From: Lacticaseibacillus paracasei subsp. paracasei
Lineage (GTDB): Bacteria > Bacillota > Bacilli > Lactobacillales > Lactobacillaceae
Assembly (NCBI RefSeq): GCF_000829035.1
Contig: NZ_AP012541.1
Coordinates: 2,790,001 to 2,854,000 of the forward strand
Direction of reading: 5' to 3'
Length of the DNA: 64,000 nt
Position numbers and translations under genes: made by a program. This document shows positions 8,768 to 20,035 of the stretch, in pieces. The notes under the pieces are model-generated. The model did not search any database, was not told the DNA's origin, and saw only the letters and a program-made list of their open reading frames with translations. Each line of letters starts with the position of its first letter. Positions within the stretch are counted from its first letter, which is position 1.

Positions 8768-8879
8768 GATGCTTGTGCTCACGCTGCATGGCATTTCGAC
8801 CATTATGGCGACAGTATTTGCCACGCGACCGTTGCTTACTAACCCACACGCCTGGTTAGACCCGCTACTAAACAGGTGA

Positions 8880-8956
8880 AAAAAATAGCCGCTTCCCTGG
8901 CCGGGGAAGCGGCTATTGTGCGTGATCCAGTATGCAATGAAACTGTTTTTTTCTAT
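8880..8956 (-). ncRNA. Orphan RNAII-type antitoxin (toxin gene missing)
   Basis: From 8843 rightwards the sequence repeats the 3' half of the Fst-like locus, including the hairpin at 8884-8917 and a minus-strand promoter TGGACA (8991-8986), 17 bases, TAGTTT. The antisense blocks differ (GTGATCCAGTATGC, TGAAACTG). No ORF with a matching ribosome binding region is found upstream, so this is an antitoxin half without its toxin. Confidence 0.55.
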
Positions 8957-9071
8957 AACCGAAAACTACCATCAATTTTGCTTTTTGTCCATAGTATTTC
9001 TAGCAACCTTAGAGAAGGAATCACACCGAAGCAAGTAGGAGTTTACGATAAAACACACACTCGCAGAAAAG

Positions 9072-9104
9072 CCGTCAACCCCTTGCCCTGAAAGGAGTTG
9101 ACGG
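9072..9104. terminator. Terminator-like hairpin downstream of the GH4 gene
   Basis: CCGTCAAC/GTTGACGG stem with inner CC/GG pairing, about 65 bases past the GH4 stop codon. Confidence 0.55.
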
Positions 9105-9168
9105 TCCTTAGTCGGCGTTAAAGTGTCGAATAATATTTTTGTAAAGAACTCCTCAAAATCACCAAGCC

Positions 9169-10566
<1,398 letters not shown>

Positions 10567-10569
10567 CTA

Positions 10570-10615
10570 AAACGCGCCAGTTCACGCTCTTTCTAACCGA
10601 GCTGGTTCACGCTTT
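10570..10615 (-). repeat. Short member of the intra-operon palindrome family
   Basis: On the minus strand AGCGTGAACCAGC and GAGCGTGAACTGGCGCG form a small tandem of the end sequence found in the larger repeats of the gut and ula operons. It fills the gap between the EIICB stop and the GH4 ribosome binding site. Confidence 0.5.
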
Positions 10616-10617
10616 TT

Positions 10618-12222
10618 CTACTCAACTTCTGCCGCATCAAAGCCTAATGCTTCATCCACCGCCGCGCGGACTTTCGTAACGGCAAGCCCATAAACAACAT
10701 GCACATTATTGCCTTGTTTAATGACACCACTGGCACCGGTTTCGTTTTTCAAGACGGTTTCATCCACCAATTCCGGATTCTTCAAAACGGTTCTTAAGCG
10801 TGTGTAGCAGTTCGTCACACTTTCAAAATTATCAGCACCGCCTAGCGCCTCAATAATCGTTGCCACCGGTACTTCCGTCGCACCTTTAGGGACACTGACC
10901 GGCGGGGCTTGTTTCTTTTCTTGATACTCGGCTTTGCTGTAAAGCTTAGTCTCTTCTGCATCAGTTTCACGGCCAATCGTTTTCAAATTGAACCTGCCGA
11001 TTAAGAATCTGAAGGTGAAGTAATAGATAAAGAAGAACATGATACCGACGACGATATACATTGGCCAATGGGTTTTACCGACCCCCAGCGGCACATTGTA
11101 GAGCAGAAAATCAAGGAAGCCATTCGGCCCAATCGCCCGAACGTTCAGAAGATTCAAAACCACTATGCTTAAACCGCTTAAGGCTGCATGAACAACAAAC
11201 AGCAATGGTGCGATGAACATGAAGGAAAATTCAATCGGTTCCGTGACCCCTGCTAAGAAGGAGGTCACAACGGCTGGAATCAAAATGGCTTTCACTTTGT
11301 TCTTGTTTTCAGGTTTTGCCATTTGATACATTGCCAAACAAGCACCGATTAGACCGAACATTTTGGAAATGCCTCGCGCGTCCCAAATAACGGAGCGTGA
11401 CAACAGATGAATATTGGGATTAGCCATTTCGGCGTAGTAGATGTTCCGGGCGCCTTCAAAAATGTGCCCGCCGATTTCCTCAACACCGCCAAGCGAGGTA
11501 TATAGGAATGGCGTGTAAATGAGGTGATGCAAACCAGTTGGAATGAGTAACCGCTCAAGCGACCCATACAGGAAAAGGCCGAAGTTGCCGGTTTGATTAA
11601 TCACGTGCCCCAGACTGGAAATGCCCATTTGAATGAACGGCCAGACATACGTAAGCAAGACTGCTAACATGACAGTAACTGGAATCAAAACAATGAAGAC
11701 AAACCGGCTGCCACCATAAATTTGAAAGGCACTGCGAAATTCAGTATCCACAAATCTGTTATGAATGAAGACAACCGTTAACCCTAAAATAATGCCTAGG
11801 AAGACCCCCATATCGAGAATTTGAACGCCAAGAACCGATGCTTGACCGGTACCTTGAAGATTCTCGGCCTTTGATAAAATCCCGCGCAGTTCCATAAACT
11901 TGTTCATCGCGTTAATGAAGACCAAGAATGTCAGTAGCGCCGTAAACCCAGCCTCTGCCTTCTTCTTCTTCGCTAACCCAACAGCCAAGCCCACACAGAA
12001 AATCACCCCAAGGTTGGTTAGAATTGACACCAACGATCCGGACAAAATCAAGCCGAAGCCTTTTGTCACCGGATTATTCATGAACGGCACCACTTCAAGC
12101 AACTTCTGATTGGTAAAGATGTTCCCAATGGCAATCAGAATCCCCGCAATCGGCAGGATCAGCACGGGCACGAACATGGCCTTGGAAAAGCGCTGCAGAC
12201 CGTCCATAACCTTCTGTTTCAT
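10618..12222 (-). CDS. PTS EIICB, alpha-glucoside type (GlvC/MalX-like)
   Basis: 534 residues. The N-terminal EIIC domain of about 430 residues has around ten membrane helices and the glucose-family signature TGLHHLIYTPF, with GVTEPIEFSF later. After a linker rich in Lys, Pro and Glu, the EIIB domain has its phospho-cysteine in NCYTRLR near residue 475. No EIIA domain is attached or adjacent, so a general EIIA-Glc must supply phosphate. The start at 12222 is chosen because GAGGTGA lies five bases upstream; an ATG nine codons earlier has none. It forms a two-gene operon with the GH4 enzyme. No regulator gene is adjacent. Confidence 0.9.
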   Translation of the reverse strand: MKQKVMDGLQRFSKAMFVPVLILPIAGILIAIGNIFTNQKLLEVVPFMNNPVTKGFGLILSGSLVSILTNLGVIFCVGLAVGLAKKKKAEAGFTALLTFLVFINAMNKFMELRGILSKAENLQGTGQASVLGVQILDMGVFLGIILGLTVVFIHNRFVDTEFRSAFQIYGGSRFVFIVLIPVTVMLAVLLTYVWPFIQMGISSLGHVINQTGNFGLFLYGSLERLLIPTGLHHLIYTPFLYTSLGGVEEIGGHIFEGARNIYYAEMANPNIHLLSRSVIWDARGISKMFGLIGACLAMYQMAKPENKNKVKAILIPAVVTSFLAGVTEPIEFSFMFIAPLLFVVHAALSGLSIVVLNLLNVRAIGPNGFLDFLLYNVPLGVGKTHWPMYIVVGIMFFFIYYFTFRFLIGRFNLKTIGRETDAEETKLYSKAEYQEKKQAPPVSVPKGATEVPVATIIEALGGADNFESVTNCYTRLRTVLKNPELVDETVLKNETGASGVIKQGNNVHVVYGLAVTKVRAAVDEALGFDAAEVE

Positions 12223-12292
12223 CTTTGTCACCTCTTCTAGTAATAGCAAAATAATTTCTTGTTGATCTAAACATAACAGACAAGTTTTATCG

Positions 12293-12306
12293 TGAAAACC
12301 TTTTCA
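12293..12306 (-). promoter_or_regulatory. cre-like operator before the EIICB-GH4 operon
   Basis: TGAAAACCTTTTCA, a 14-bp near-palindrome resembling cre with CC at the central CG. It lies about 70 bases before the EIICB start. Confidence 0.5.
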
Positions 12307-12309
12307 AGA

Positions 12310-12353
12310 CAACAAGAAACGTGTTCCGCTGATTCGGAACACGTTTCTTGTTG
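12310..12353. terminator. Perfect 19-bp inverted repeat downstream of the PL8 gene
   Basis: Arms 12310-12328 and 12335-12353 pair perfectly around a six-base loop. Probable end of PL8 transcription. Confidence 0.7.
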
Positions 12354-12476
12354 GGTGGTTGTTTTGGTTTGTCGGTAGTTGCTAGCACAAAAGAGGCGCC
12401 ACTAGGGATGGAAGCTATTCATCTTCGTTTGGCAGTTATAAATTTTAGTTCTAACCGCATGTTGTAACCCGTCTGA

Positions 12477-14198
12477 CTATTGCTCACGCCGTTTACGCCA
12501 AATCATTAAGCCGCCAATCAGCAAAAGCATGCCCACGCCTGCCAAACTTAGCCATTGAATGACCTTATCGCCAGTTTGTGGCATATCTGCTTGCGTTTTC
12601 TGATGCCGACCGTTTTTATCAGCTGGTAACGGCTTGGTCGGTGGGATTTTGCTGCTTGGATCTGTCTGTGATCGTTTGACGAGCGCTTTTTGTGCAGCAA
12701 GTACGGCCTTCGTGGCGTGATCAACCATAACTTGGGCCGGCTCGTCAAGCGTCAGAACGTCTTTTGCAGCATCAATCGCTGCTTGCAAGTCCCGCCACGA
12801 AGCATCGGTATAAGTTTTCGCATCAAGTTTCGCCGCAGCAGTCAAAGCAGCCTGAAGTGCTTTCGTATCAGCAGTTTTTACCAGCCCATCAATGGCTGCC
12901 ACCAACGCTGTATTAGCATCATCCACTATCTGCTGGTCAGTCGCTAAATCGGCGATGACTGCTTTTGCTTCCGTCAGTGCCTGCGTTAAGGTCGCGAAAC
13001 TTGCTTTCGTGTAATCCTTCGCCTTCAAATTTCCTGCAGTTTTGATAGTCGCAGCTAAGGTAGTACGGTCAACTGGTACATCGAGCTTAAAGGTGACCGC
13101 TCGACTGGCGCCTGCCAAATCAGCCGGATTAAAGGTCAAAACATGGCCGTTCGTTGAAAAGAGCGCCTCCGTCTTTCCTGGAAGATGAACTGGATAGTTA
13201 AAGCTGAAGTTGATTAGGTTACCGGTTTGACTTGGTTCGGCAGCCGTCAGCTGATAAACATTGTTGCCAAGTGCTTTGATGATGACCGCGGCCGGCTGAT
13301 CAATTGAAACAAGGCCATCCAGTTGATCGGCCTTGGTCCAAACATTGGCCATCACCTGATCTTTTGTCTTGATTGCTTGCAACTCGCCAGTATTTGCGAG
13401 AACCATATAGTCTGGTGACTGCGCTAGCTGGGCGACTTTTGTATCCGTCGCATTCGGCACAGTGACATATTCATACGATCCGTTTTTAACGGTTGCGCCA
13501 TGCATGGCTGCCAATGTTGCATAAGTATGCTTATAAACCGTATCGGATGGGAAATACCCATTAATATCTTTGTAGGTGCCTGTCCGCGTCGCCTGATTGA
13601 TCGTAACGGGCGCATTGCCTTTTGCGATAATATAGCCAACATTATTTTCGGGATCGGTGGTGTTAATATTTGCCCACCGGCTGACTGTCTTTTGTTTCGT
13701 GTATACCTGACCATCCACCGTGATTTTGGTGGTTGCCGGATCAATTTGGCGTTGATCGATAATGGTTTCGATATCGGCGGCAGTTGTGCCATTAATATTG
13801 GCACCGAGATTAATGATTTGGTCGTTTAATAAAAACCAGGATTTCATCGCCTGCAGATTCTGGCCTTCATTGGCTTTGTTCAATGCCATGCCAACACTGG
13901 CGATGGTTCCATCGGTCGCGCCGCCAACCCAAGCTTGCGGACTTTTTGAAGACGACTTCTCACCATCCGGCAGTGACACCGTGTCAACTGTCGTTCCGGG
14001 AAGGCGGTATGGATCAACCGTTGTCCAGTAACCTTCACCGAATTGATTCAAATCATTGTTATACAGATAAACCATGCCGTCAGCCGTATGCCAAGCATGG
14101 CTATTTTCGGTATTACCGTATTCAAAATTGGCAATTCGATTGGAGTACATCGCGATGCCAACCGCGTGCGTCGGTGTTTTTTGCATGACCCGATCCAT
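12477..14198 (-). pseudogene. PL8 polysaccharide lyase, C-terminal part with FIVAR repeats and sortase signal
   Basis: 573 residues continuing the lyase encoded at 14213-15565 in a different frame. It begins inside the PL8 catalytic region (AMYSNRI and GEGYWTTVDPYRLPGTT, typical of hyaluronate/chondroitin/xanthan lyases) and continues through the beta-sandwich domains. Two or three FIVAR-like helical repeats at about 390-520 are followed by MPQTG, a hydrophobic stretch and RKRREQ, a sortase wall anchor. The ATG at 14198 has no good ribosome binding site, and the frame is open upstream to the break. The product is probably not made unless the frameshift is a sequencing error. Confidence 0.85.
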
Positions 14199-14212
14199 CG
14201 CCCCATAAATAT

Positions 14213-15565
14213 TCAGCGAACTGACGTATCTTTCTGAGCTGTTGCCTGATGCAAAGCTGTTTTGAGACCATTTAATGCCGCGTAATCTCGTGGCTTGTCA
14301 TAGAAATTGTAGCGCTCACCCACCTGTGCAACCCAAGTGGCAACGGCCTGATAAATTTTCTGCTTCAATGTTGCTGGCGTTGCGTCGGCAATTAGGGTCA
14401 GATTGGCTAACGTCTCTTTGCCAGTCTCCAACTCCGTGGTTTTCGCATTCGTCCCTGGTGCGCGCGAAATACTACGACCCGAAACCATCGACGGCATGCG
14501 TCCATTCACCATCAATTGCAAAAAGCCTTTGTCAATTAAGTTAAAAACGTTCGCGAACTGAACTTCACTAATAGCCCAAGGCGTACCAACGAGGGTCGAT
14601 GAAACGCGCGCAATGCCTTTAATCATTTCGTTGCCATAACTGCCATTGTATGGAAAAAAGGTGTGTTGAACGAAGGAACCATCCGCATAGATACCATCCT
14701 TGGCGGTCACAAGCCCCATCGCTTTAGGTAAATTCTGTTGAACAAGGGCAACCCGCTTGTCATCTTCTAACAACAACCCGCTAGCCAAAACCGAAATCGA
14801 AATGTCCGTCAAGTTAGCCCCTGTTGCTGTGTAAGCTGGCCATTGAATATTAGGATCCTTGGCATAACCCAACAATGGTTGAACAAACTTGACCAACTTT
14901 TCTGGATCCTGTCGGTGCAAGTCATTGTATAACAGGATCAAAGTATCATCGAGCTGTTGTGCCGAACCGATTTGCCAATCCCACCAATTGCCGGTGGAAT
15001 AGCTTCCGTTATATTTTTTGGCCGTCTCCATAAAATCAATCGCATCAATGATTGCCTGATACACCTCAGGATTTTGGTGCTGCTGGCTTACAGGATTATA
15101 GTAGCCCAATGTTAACATTTTAATATTGGTAAACATCGAGGTGTAATCCGCCGAGATCGTGTCCGAACTTTTCTTCGGCCAAAGCCGACTACGATTAGCC
15201 CCTCGATCCATCGTCGCCCATAGCGTTTGACTCTGCGCTGCCAAGTCCGTCAAGTAAGCTTTAACATTGGGATCACTCATATCCGGTTTGGTCGCAATCA
15301 GGCGGTCACGCCATCTTGCGCGCATCGTCACATACTCAGCACGGCTTGTTGCTGTTGCTGCCTTCTCGACAGGCTTAGCCCCTTGCGCAGGAACTTCCAT
15401 GGCAACTGGTTCGTCATTAACAGCCTTCAGTATTTCTGAACTCGACGTGGCCGACGATGGTGTTGCGACCGCGCTGGCACTATCATCAGCCGCGTACCCA
15501 GTAACCGTCCCGGTCGAAAGCAGCATCATTCCCAATAGGCCTACACTTACCAAAAACTTTTTCAT
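14213..15565 (-). pseudogene. PL8 polysaccharide lyase (hyaluronate lyase-like), N-terminal part, frameshifted
   Basis: 450 residues. A signal peptide (residues 1 to about 26, ending near GYAAD) is followed by the alpha/alpha toroid of family 8 lyases. The three catalytic residues are present with family spacing: Asn in GANLTD, His in FVQHTFF 50 residues later and Tyr nine residues after that. The frame ends at a TGA (14213-14215). Shifting by one base near 14215-14235 joins it to the rest (reading SSLNIYGAMDRVM). The intact protein would be a wall-bound lyase of about 1,025 residues acting on glycosaminoglycan-like polymers. A single-base indel or an assembly error explains the split. Confidence 0.88.
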
Positions 15566-15967
15566 GCTCTTCTCCCTGTTAAAATGATTTTCGATGATAG
15601 GTGATCATCAATCAAGACGTTGCTCCGTTCAGCTACAGCCGCTAAATCGTTCAACTGCCTAAAATAGCCAACATCTAATCTCAGAGAGCTTATCATCGCA
15701 TAATTGGAAGCGCAATCATCGTGAACTTTTGGTATACACCAGCAATCGTTTTAATATTGACGTGATGCTTGCAAAAATAAAATAAATTATTTTCCCGACA
15801 GAATTTATTAATCCACTTTTTGAATTTCACCAAACGAATCAAAAAAGCTGCACGAAAATCTTCATGCAGCCAGCCTGCCACGTAAAAGTAGGCAGTATAT
15901 TTAACGATCAGGATGCAAATCCTTGAAAAGGTCGGCTAAATTGGCAAAGTCTTCATAGCGTTCATTC
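15566..15967. other. Gene-poor stretch with a decayed gene end
   Basis: The 3' end of an unrecognised minus-strand frame (ending LADLFKDLHPDR, stop near 15904) is cut by the IS30 insertion at 15968. A terminator hairpin follows at 15847-15870. The rest shows no gene. Confidence 0.5.
15847..15870 (-). terminator. Terminator hairpin with T-run on the minus strand
   Basis: GCTGCA/TGCAGC stem with inner GAA/TTC pairing, followed by six Ts on the minus strand. Confidence 0.7.
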
Positions 15968-17018
15968 CCTAGATTGCAATAATAAAGTTACCACCTAGAA
16001 AGAGGCTTGCTCACTGCTTGAACTGGGGTTTGCCAACGGAGACATTTTCTAGGTTTGTTATTGATAAGCGCTGTGGCTTGTTGAATATCGGTCTCTGAAA
16101 CCTGATCAAACTGTGTTCCCTTCGGGAAATAGTAGCGAAGTTCTCGATTGAACCGTTCATTTGTGCCCCGTTCATTCGGGTGATAGGCGTGGCAAAAGTA
16201 AACCGGTATCCGATAGCGCTTTGTAAGCGCCTGATCGCAGGAAAACTCTTTACCGTGATCAACCGTCACTGATCGAACCGGACCCGGAAAGTCCACCATC
16301 AGTCTTGCAAATCCCTTGAGAACAGCATTTTGTGATAAGTTTTCAAGCTTAGTTGTCGCCATTAAACGTGTCACCCGATCGACAATGGTCAAAACAGCAG
16401 CCTTTGACCCGCGACCACCGCGAACTGTATCCATCTCTAAATGTCCTTTTTCGGTTCGCCGATTAGCTGACTCACTGCGAATCTCAATTGAGGTGCCTAC
16501 TGCTTGGTTATAGCGCGACCGAAGGTCTTGTCTTCTTTTATGACGTTTACCGTGATCAAAGAGTTGGCTTGGCTGAAAATCGACTTGTCTTTGATAAATC
16601 CAGTGGTAAATCGTGTGTGGCGCACAGTGAACGGCATAACCGACCATTTCAGGGGACCAACCTAGGTTTAGCTTCTCAGTTACCATCCGCTTCAACTTAG
16701 GCGTTAAAATCGAGTGCCGACCACAACGATGCCGACAAGTATCGGCATGATCCTGAGCTATAATGGCGCAGTAATCACCTTCAGGGCAACGGTGAAGCTC
16801 ATGCCTAATAGAAATACGAGAGCGGCCTAAGGTCGCGGCGATGTATTGAATCGTGTGGTGTTGCATCAGTTCTATCTGAGATCGTTCAATTAAGGTTATA
16901 ATGGCCATGGGACCTGTCCTTCTCTCTAGATGGTATGTTATGCAAACACCATTTTAGCAAGAACGGACAGGTCTTTTTTCACATTTTCTGGGTGGTAACT
17001 TTAATTATGCAATCTAGG
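15968..17018 (-). mobile_element. IS30-family element A, copy 1 (1051 bp)
   Basis: Ends are inverted repeats beginning CCTAGATTGCA. The element is flanked by a 4-bp direct repeat ATTC (15964-15967 and 17019-17022). The 1051-bp length equals that of copy 2 at 18847-19897, which lies in opposite orientation. Confidence 0.93.
15988..16908 (-). CDS. IS30-family transposase (element A, copy 1)
   Basis: 306 residues with an N-terminal helix-turn-helix (TIQYIAATLGRSRISIRHEL) and a DDE integrase core: Asp in EMDTVRGG, Asp in TVDHGKEF and Glu in ERGTNERFNRELR. The HNERGTNE-type block is the family signature. The protein is identical to that of the copy at 18957-19877. The ATG is close to the element's end, as usual for IS30. 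Confidence 0.95.
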   Translation of the reverse strand: MAIITLIERSQIELMQHHTIQYIAATLGRSRISIRHELHRCPEGDYCAIIAQDHADTCRHRCGRHSILTPKLKRMVTEKLNLGWSPEMVGYAVHCAPHTIYHWIYQRQVDFQPSQLFDHGKRHKRRQDLRSRYNQAVGTSIEIRSESANRRTEKGHLEMDTVRGGRGSKAAVLTIVDRVTRLMATTKLENLSQNAVLKGFARLMVDFPGPVRSVTVDHGKEFSCDQALTKRYRIPVYFCHAYHPNERGTNERFNRELRYYFPKGTQFDQVSETDIQQATALINNKPRKCLRWQTPVQAVSKPLSRW

Positions 17019-17062
17019 ATTCTTTAAATCCTAGAGTGAATGATTTCGTTCCGTTTTGCTGA

Positions 17063-18846
17063 TTAATGTAATACCTCAAACTTAAAGGTTAAATCCATGG
17101 CCAGATTTTGCCGACTCGAATAATCACCGAAATATTGGCCCGACAACGACACACTGGTCTTAGCCTGATCATCTAATGTTCCTAGCTCTTGATTCGCTGT
17201 TGAATCATCAAGCGGAATTTTATTTGCGGCAAATTTTTCGTTGCCTTTCAAAAATAATCTGGCACTTTCTGAGGCGTTTACTGGATCAGGATCATTAACA
17301 TGCACTAACTTAATCGATGATTTGGTTGTGGTCTTAACTTGTTGCAAAACCACTTTGACTTTTGTCTTTGAACGATTCTTGATCTCATAGTTGGGTGAGA
17401 CAATCTGACCTTGATCAACATCAGTCGAACCAAAGGCGAGACTTTTCGGAATCGTCAAATCGATCATATTGTTTGATGCTAAGACATTGATTGAAATCTC
17501 TTTTCGAAGCTTACCAATCGCTAATGTTGCCTGATAAGTACCAAATTCAGGCTTTAGGTTCGTTGTGATCACCTTGATTTTCTCGGAGGGGGTCTGCTTA
17601 TTCTTTTCCCAAGCCTGAGCTTGACTTTGCTTCAAAATAAACGCCGCCAACTGATCGGATGTTTTATTAGCTAGTTGATTAGAATAAGCGGTTATGTTTT
17701 TTGCCGTGAGAATAAATTGATCATCCGATTGATCGTCTGTATCTTTGACGACAACTGGAATTGTGTATGTGAAGAACACCTTATTCCCTGAAGCAAGCTT
17801 TTCAGACACTTGCACCTTTACATCTTGAAACCCATCGTGAGTAGTGTCCGGATAGTCAGTTATCTTTTCGAATGTCACCGTTGCTTGCTTGTTTTTATCA
17901 ATAGCAGTTTTAACTTCCTTTTCAATCGCTTCTTTTTTAACAGCTGGTGGGACGACCAACCCTTTAAAAGTCAGTTGGTTAATTTGCAAAGGTCGATAGC
18001 CATTTTTTGTAACTTCGAAAAAGATTTCTTTAGGTTGCTGATAGCGGTTTAAGGAAGTATACGTGGAATCTTGTGTATAGCCAATTTTCCCTTCTGCTTC
18101 TTTGGCCTTAAAAACATCGCCGTAATTAACGGACAGCGTACGAGAAGCGCCCCAACGATTCAAAAAGTCTTGCTTCTTATCATCGCCGTTCGCTTTAATG
18201 ACCATCGTTGGCGTACTTTTATCAAGTGCTAACTCGGTATGCTGATTCATGTTATACAAAGCAGTCTCAACATAAAACTTTCCGGGAAACGAAGAATGAA
18301 TGGCTTCGTTATCGGTCGACTTCCCCGAAGTCGCGATAATTTTCGGGTTACCATTTTCCTCAATCAAAGCGAACACACCAGCTGAATCACGAGGGCCATA
18401 TTCATATCCTCGTAAGACAATGGCATTCCCATACTCTGCTTCAACTGGACTAATAGAAGTGACTGTTCCGCCCATGGACGAAAAAACGAGTTCAACGGAT
18501 GCTTTAAAGAGCTTATCTATTCGGTCATCTTTGAGCGCTTTTTTAACTTCATCAGGGTTGCTAGACCCGACTCTGCCGTCACTGTATGGCACATCACTGC
18601 CATCAGTGTCTGTCGCCGACACCATCATCCTTGAACGATTTTCTGTGTTCCACTTTTCACCAAGTTTATAAAAAGCTTCCTGTGTTTTAAGTTTGCCCGG
18701 CTTGGCGATCACGGTTACTGGCACTTTATAAGGATAACTGACTTTTTTGCCACTCGATAAGGTTTGTGACACAAGCACTTTAGCCGTCTTTTCACCTGCA
18801 GTATCCACATCAGGATACTCCGAAAATTTTTCAATGGTGATGTTTG
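17063..18846 (-). pseudogene. Large repeat-containing surface protein, C-terminal remnant
   Basis: About 590 residues of a secreted-type protein rich in Lys, Thr, Asp and Val. Two copies of a repeated module (VTKNGY-PL-INQL, then TFEKITDYPD or ITIEKFSEYPD, then a beta-rich region) are visible counting the piece beyond the IS at 19902-20035. The last 120 residues form a beta-rich domain ending LTFKFEVLH, reminiscent of WxL-like surface domains, but no WxL motif or sortase signal is seen. The 5' end with the signal peptide is gone. IS30 copy A2 splits the frame at 18846, and a third IS30 element removes everything upstream. Function unknown; probably not expressed. Confidence 0.7.
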
Positions 18847-19897
18847 CCTAGATTGCATAATTAAAGTTACCACCCAGAAAATGTGAAAAAAGACCTGTCC
18901 GTTCTTGCTAAAATGGTGTTTGCATAACATACCATCTAGAGAGAAGGACAGGTCCCATGGCCATTATAACCTTAATTGAACGATCTCAGATAGAACTGAT
19001 GCAACACCACACGATTCAATACATCGCCGCGACCTTAGGCCGCTCTCGTATTTCTATTAGGCATGAGCTTCACCGTTGCCCTGAAGGTGATTACTGCGCC
19101 ATTATAGCTCAGGATCATGCCGATACTTGTCGGCATCGTTGTGGTCGGCACTCGATTTTAACGCCTAAGTTGAAGCGGATGGTAACTGAGAAGCTAAACC
19201 TAGGTTGGTCCCCTGAAATGGTCGGTTATGCCGTTCACTGTGCGCCACACACGATTTACCACTGGATTTATCAAAGACAAGTCGATTTTCAGCCAAGCCA
19301 ACTCTTTGATCACGGTAAACGTCATAAAAGAAGACAAGACCTTCGGTCGCGCTATAACCAAGCAGTAGGCACCTCAATTGAGATTCGCAGTGAGTCAGCT
19401 AATCGGCGAACCGAAAAAGGACATTTAGAGATGGATACAGTTCGCGGTGGTCGCGGGTCAAAGGCTGCTGTTTTGACCATTGTCGATCGGGTGACACGTT
19501 TAATGGCGACAACTAAGCTTGAAAACTTATCACAAAATGCTGTTCTCAAGGGATTTGCAAGACTGATGGTGGACTTTCCGGGTCCGGTTCGATCAGTGAC
19601 GGTTGATCACGGTAAAGAGTTTTCCTGCGATCAGGCGCTTACAAAGCGCTATCGGATACCGGTTTACTTTTGCCACGCCTATCACCCGAATGAACGGGGC
19701 ACAAATGAACGGTTCAATCGAGAACTTCGCTACTATTTCCCGAAGGGAACACAGTTTGATCAGGTTTCAGAGACCGATATTCAACAAGCCACAGCGCTTA
19801 TCAATAACAAACCTAGAAAATGTCTCCGTTGGCAAACCCCAGTTCAAGCAGTGAGCAAGCCTCTTTCTAGGTGGTAACTTTATTATTGCAATCTAGG
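18847..19897 (+). mobile_element. IS30-family element A, copy 2 (1051 bp)
   Basis: Same inverted repeats and length as copy 1, opposite orientation, flanked by the 4-bp direct repeat TTTG (18843-18846 and 19898-19901). Different target repeats show the two copies inserted independently. It splits the surface-protein gene. Confidence 0.93.
18957..19877 (+). CDS. IS30-family transposase (element A, copy 2)
   Basis: 306 residues, identical in protein sequence to the copy at 15988-16908, with intact HTH and DDE residues. The identity indicates recent movement. It is transcribed opposite to the surface-protein gene it interrupts. Confidence 0.95.
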   Translation: MAIITLIERSQIELMQHHTIQYIAATLGRSRISIRHELHRCPEGDYCAIIAQDHADTCRHRCGRHSILTPKLKRMVTEKLNLGWSPEMVGYAVHCAPHTIYHWIYQRQVDFQPSQLFDHGKRHKRRQDLRSRYNQAVGTSIEIRSESANRRTEKGHLEMDTVRGGRGSKAAVLTIVDRVTRLMATTKLENLSQNAVLKGFARLMVDFPGPVRSVTVDHGKEFSCDQALTKRYRIPVYFCHAYHPNERGTNERFNRELRYYFPKGTQFDQVSETDIQQATALINNKPRKCLRWQTPVQAVSKPLSRW

Positions 19898-19901
19898 TTT
19901 G

Positions 19902-20035
19902 AATTACCTTTAGTGTCAATGGTATTTTGCAGTTGTTGCGCAATTGAACTTTGCAAATCTTTTTGGGTGACTGAGATCTTTTTAGAACTTAATTGATTGA
20001 TGGCTAATGGCTTGTACCCATTTTTTGTCACGACG
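19902..20035 (-). pseudogene. Upstream fragment of the surface-protein gene
   Basis: About 44 codons continuing the frame of 17063-18846 once the IS and one TTTG repeat are removed. It reads VTKNGYKPLAINQL and INTIDTKGNSN-type sequence, a second copy of the module seen in the main fragment. It stops at the edge of the next IS30 element, where the rest of the gene is missing. Confidence 0.65.

Noticed and set aside
8741..8842. 33-codon ORF (MLMAGTFLVDACAH...) as the toxin of the second Fst-like copy
   Set aside because: It starts inside the terminator hairpin, has no ribosome binding site, no AP-x2-VG core and lacks the direct-repeat leader.
15968..19897. Composite transposon formed by the two inverted IS30 A copies
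   Set aside because: Each copy has its own 4-bp target repeat, and the outer flanks do not match, so they inserted separately.
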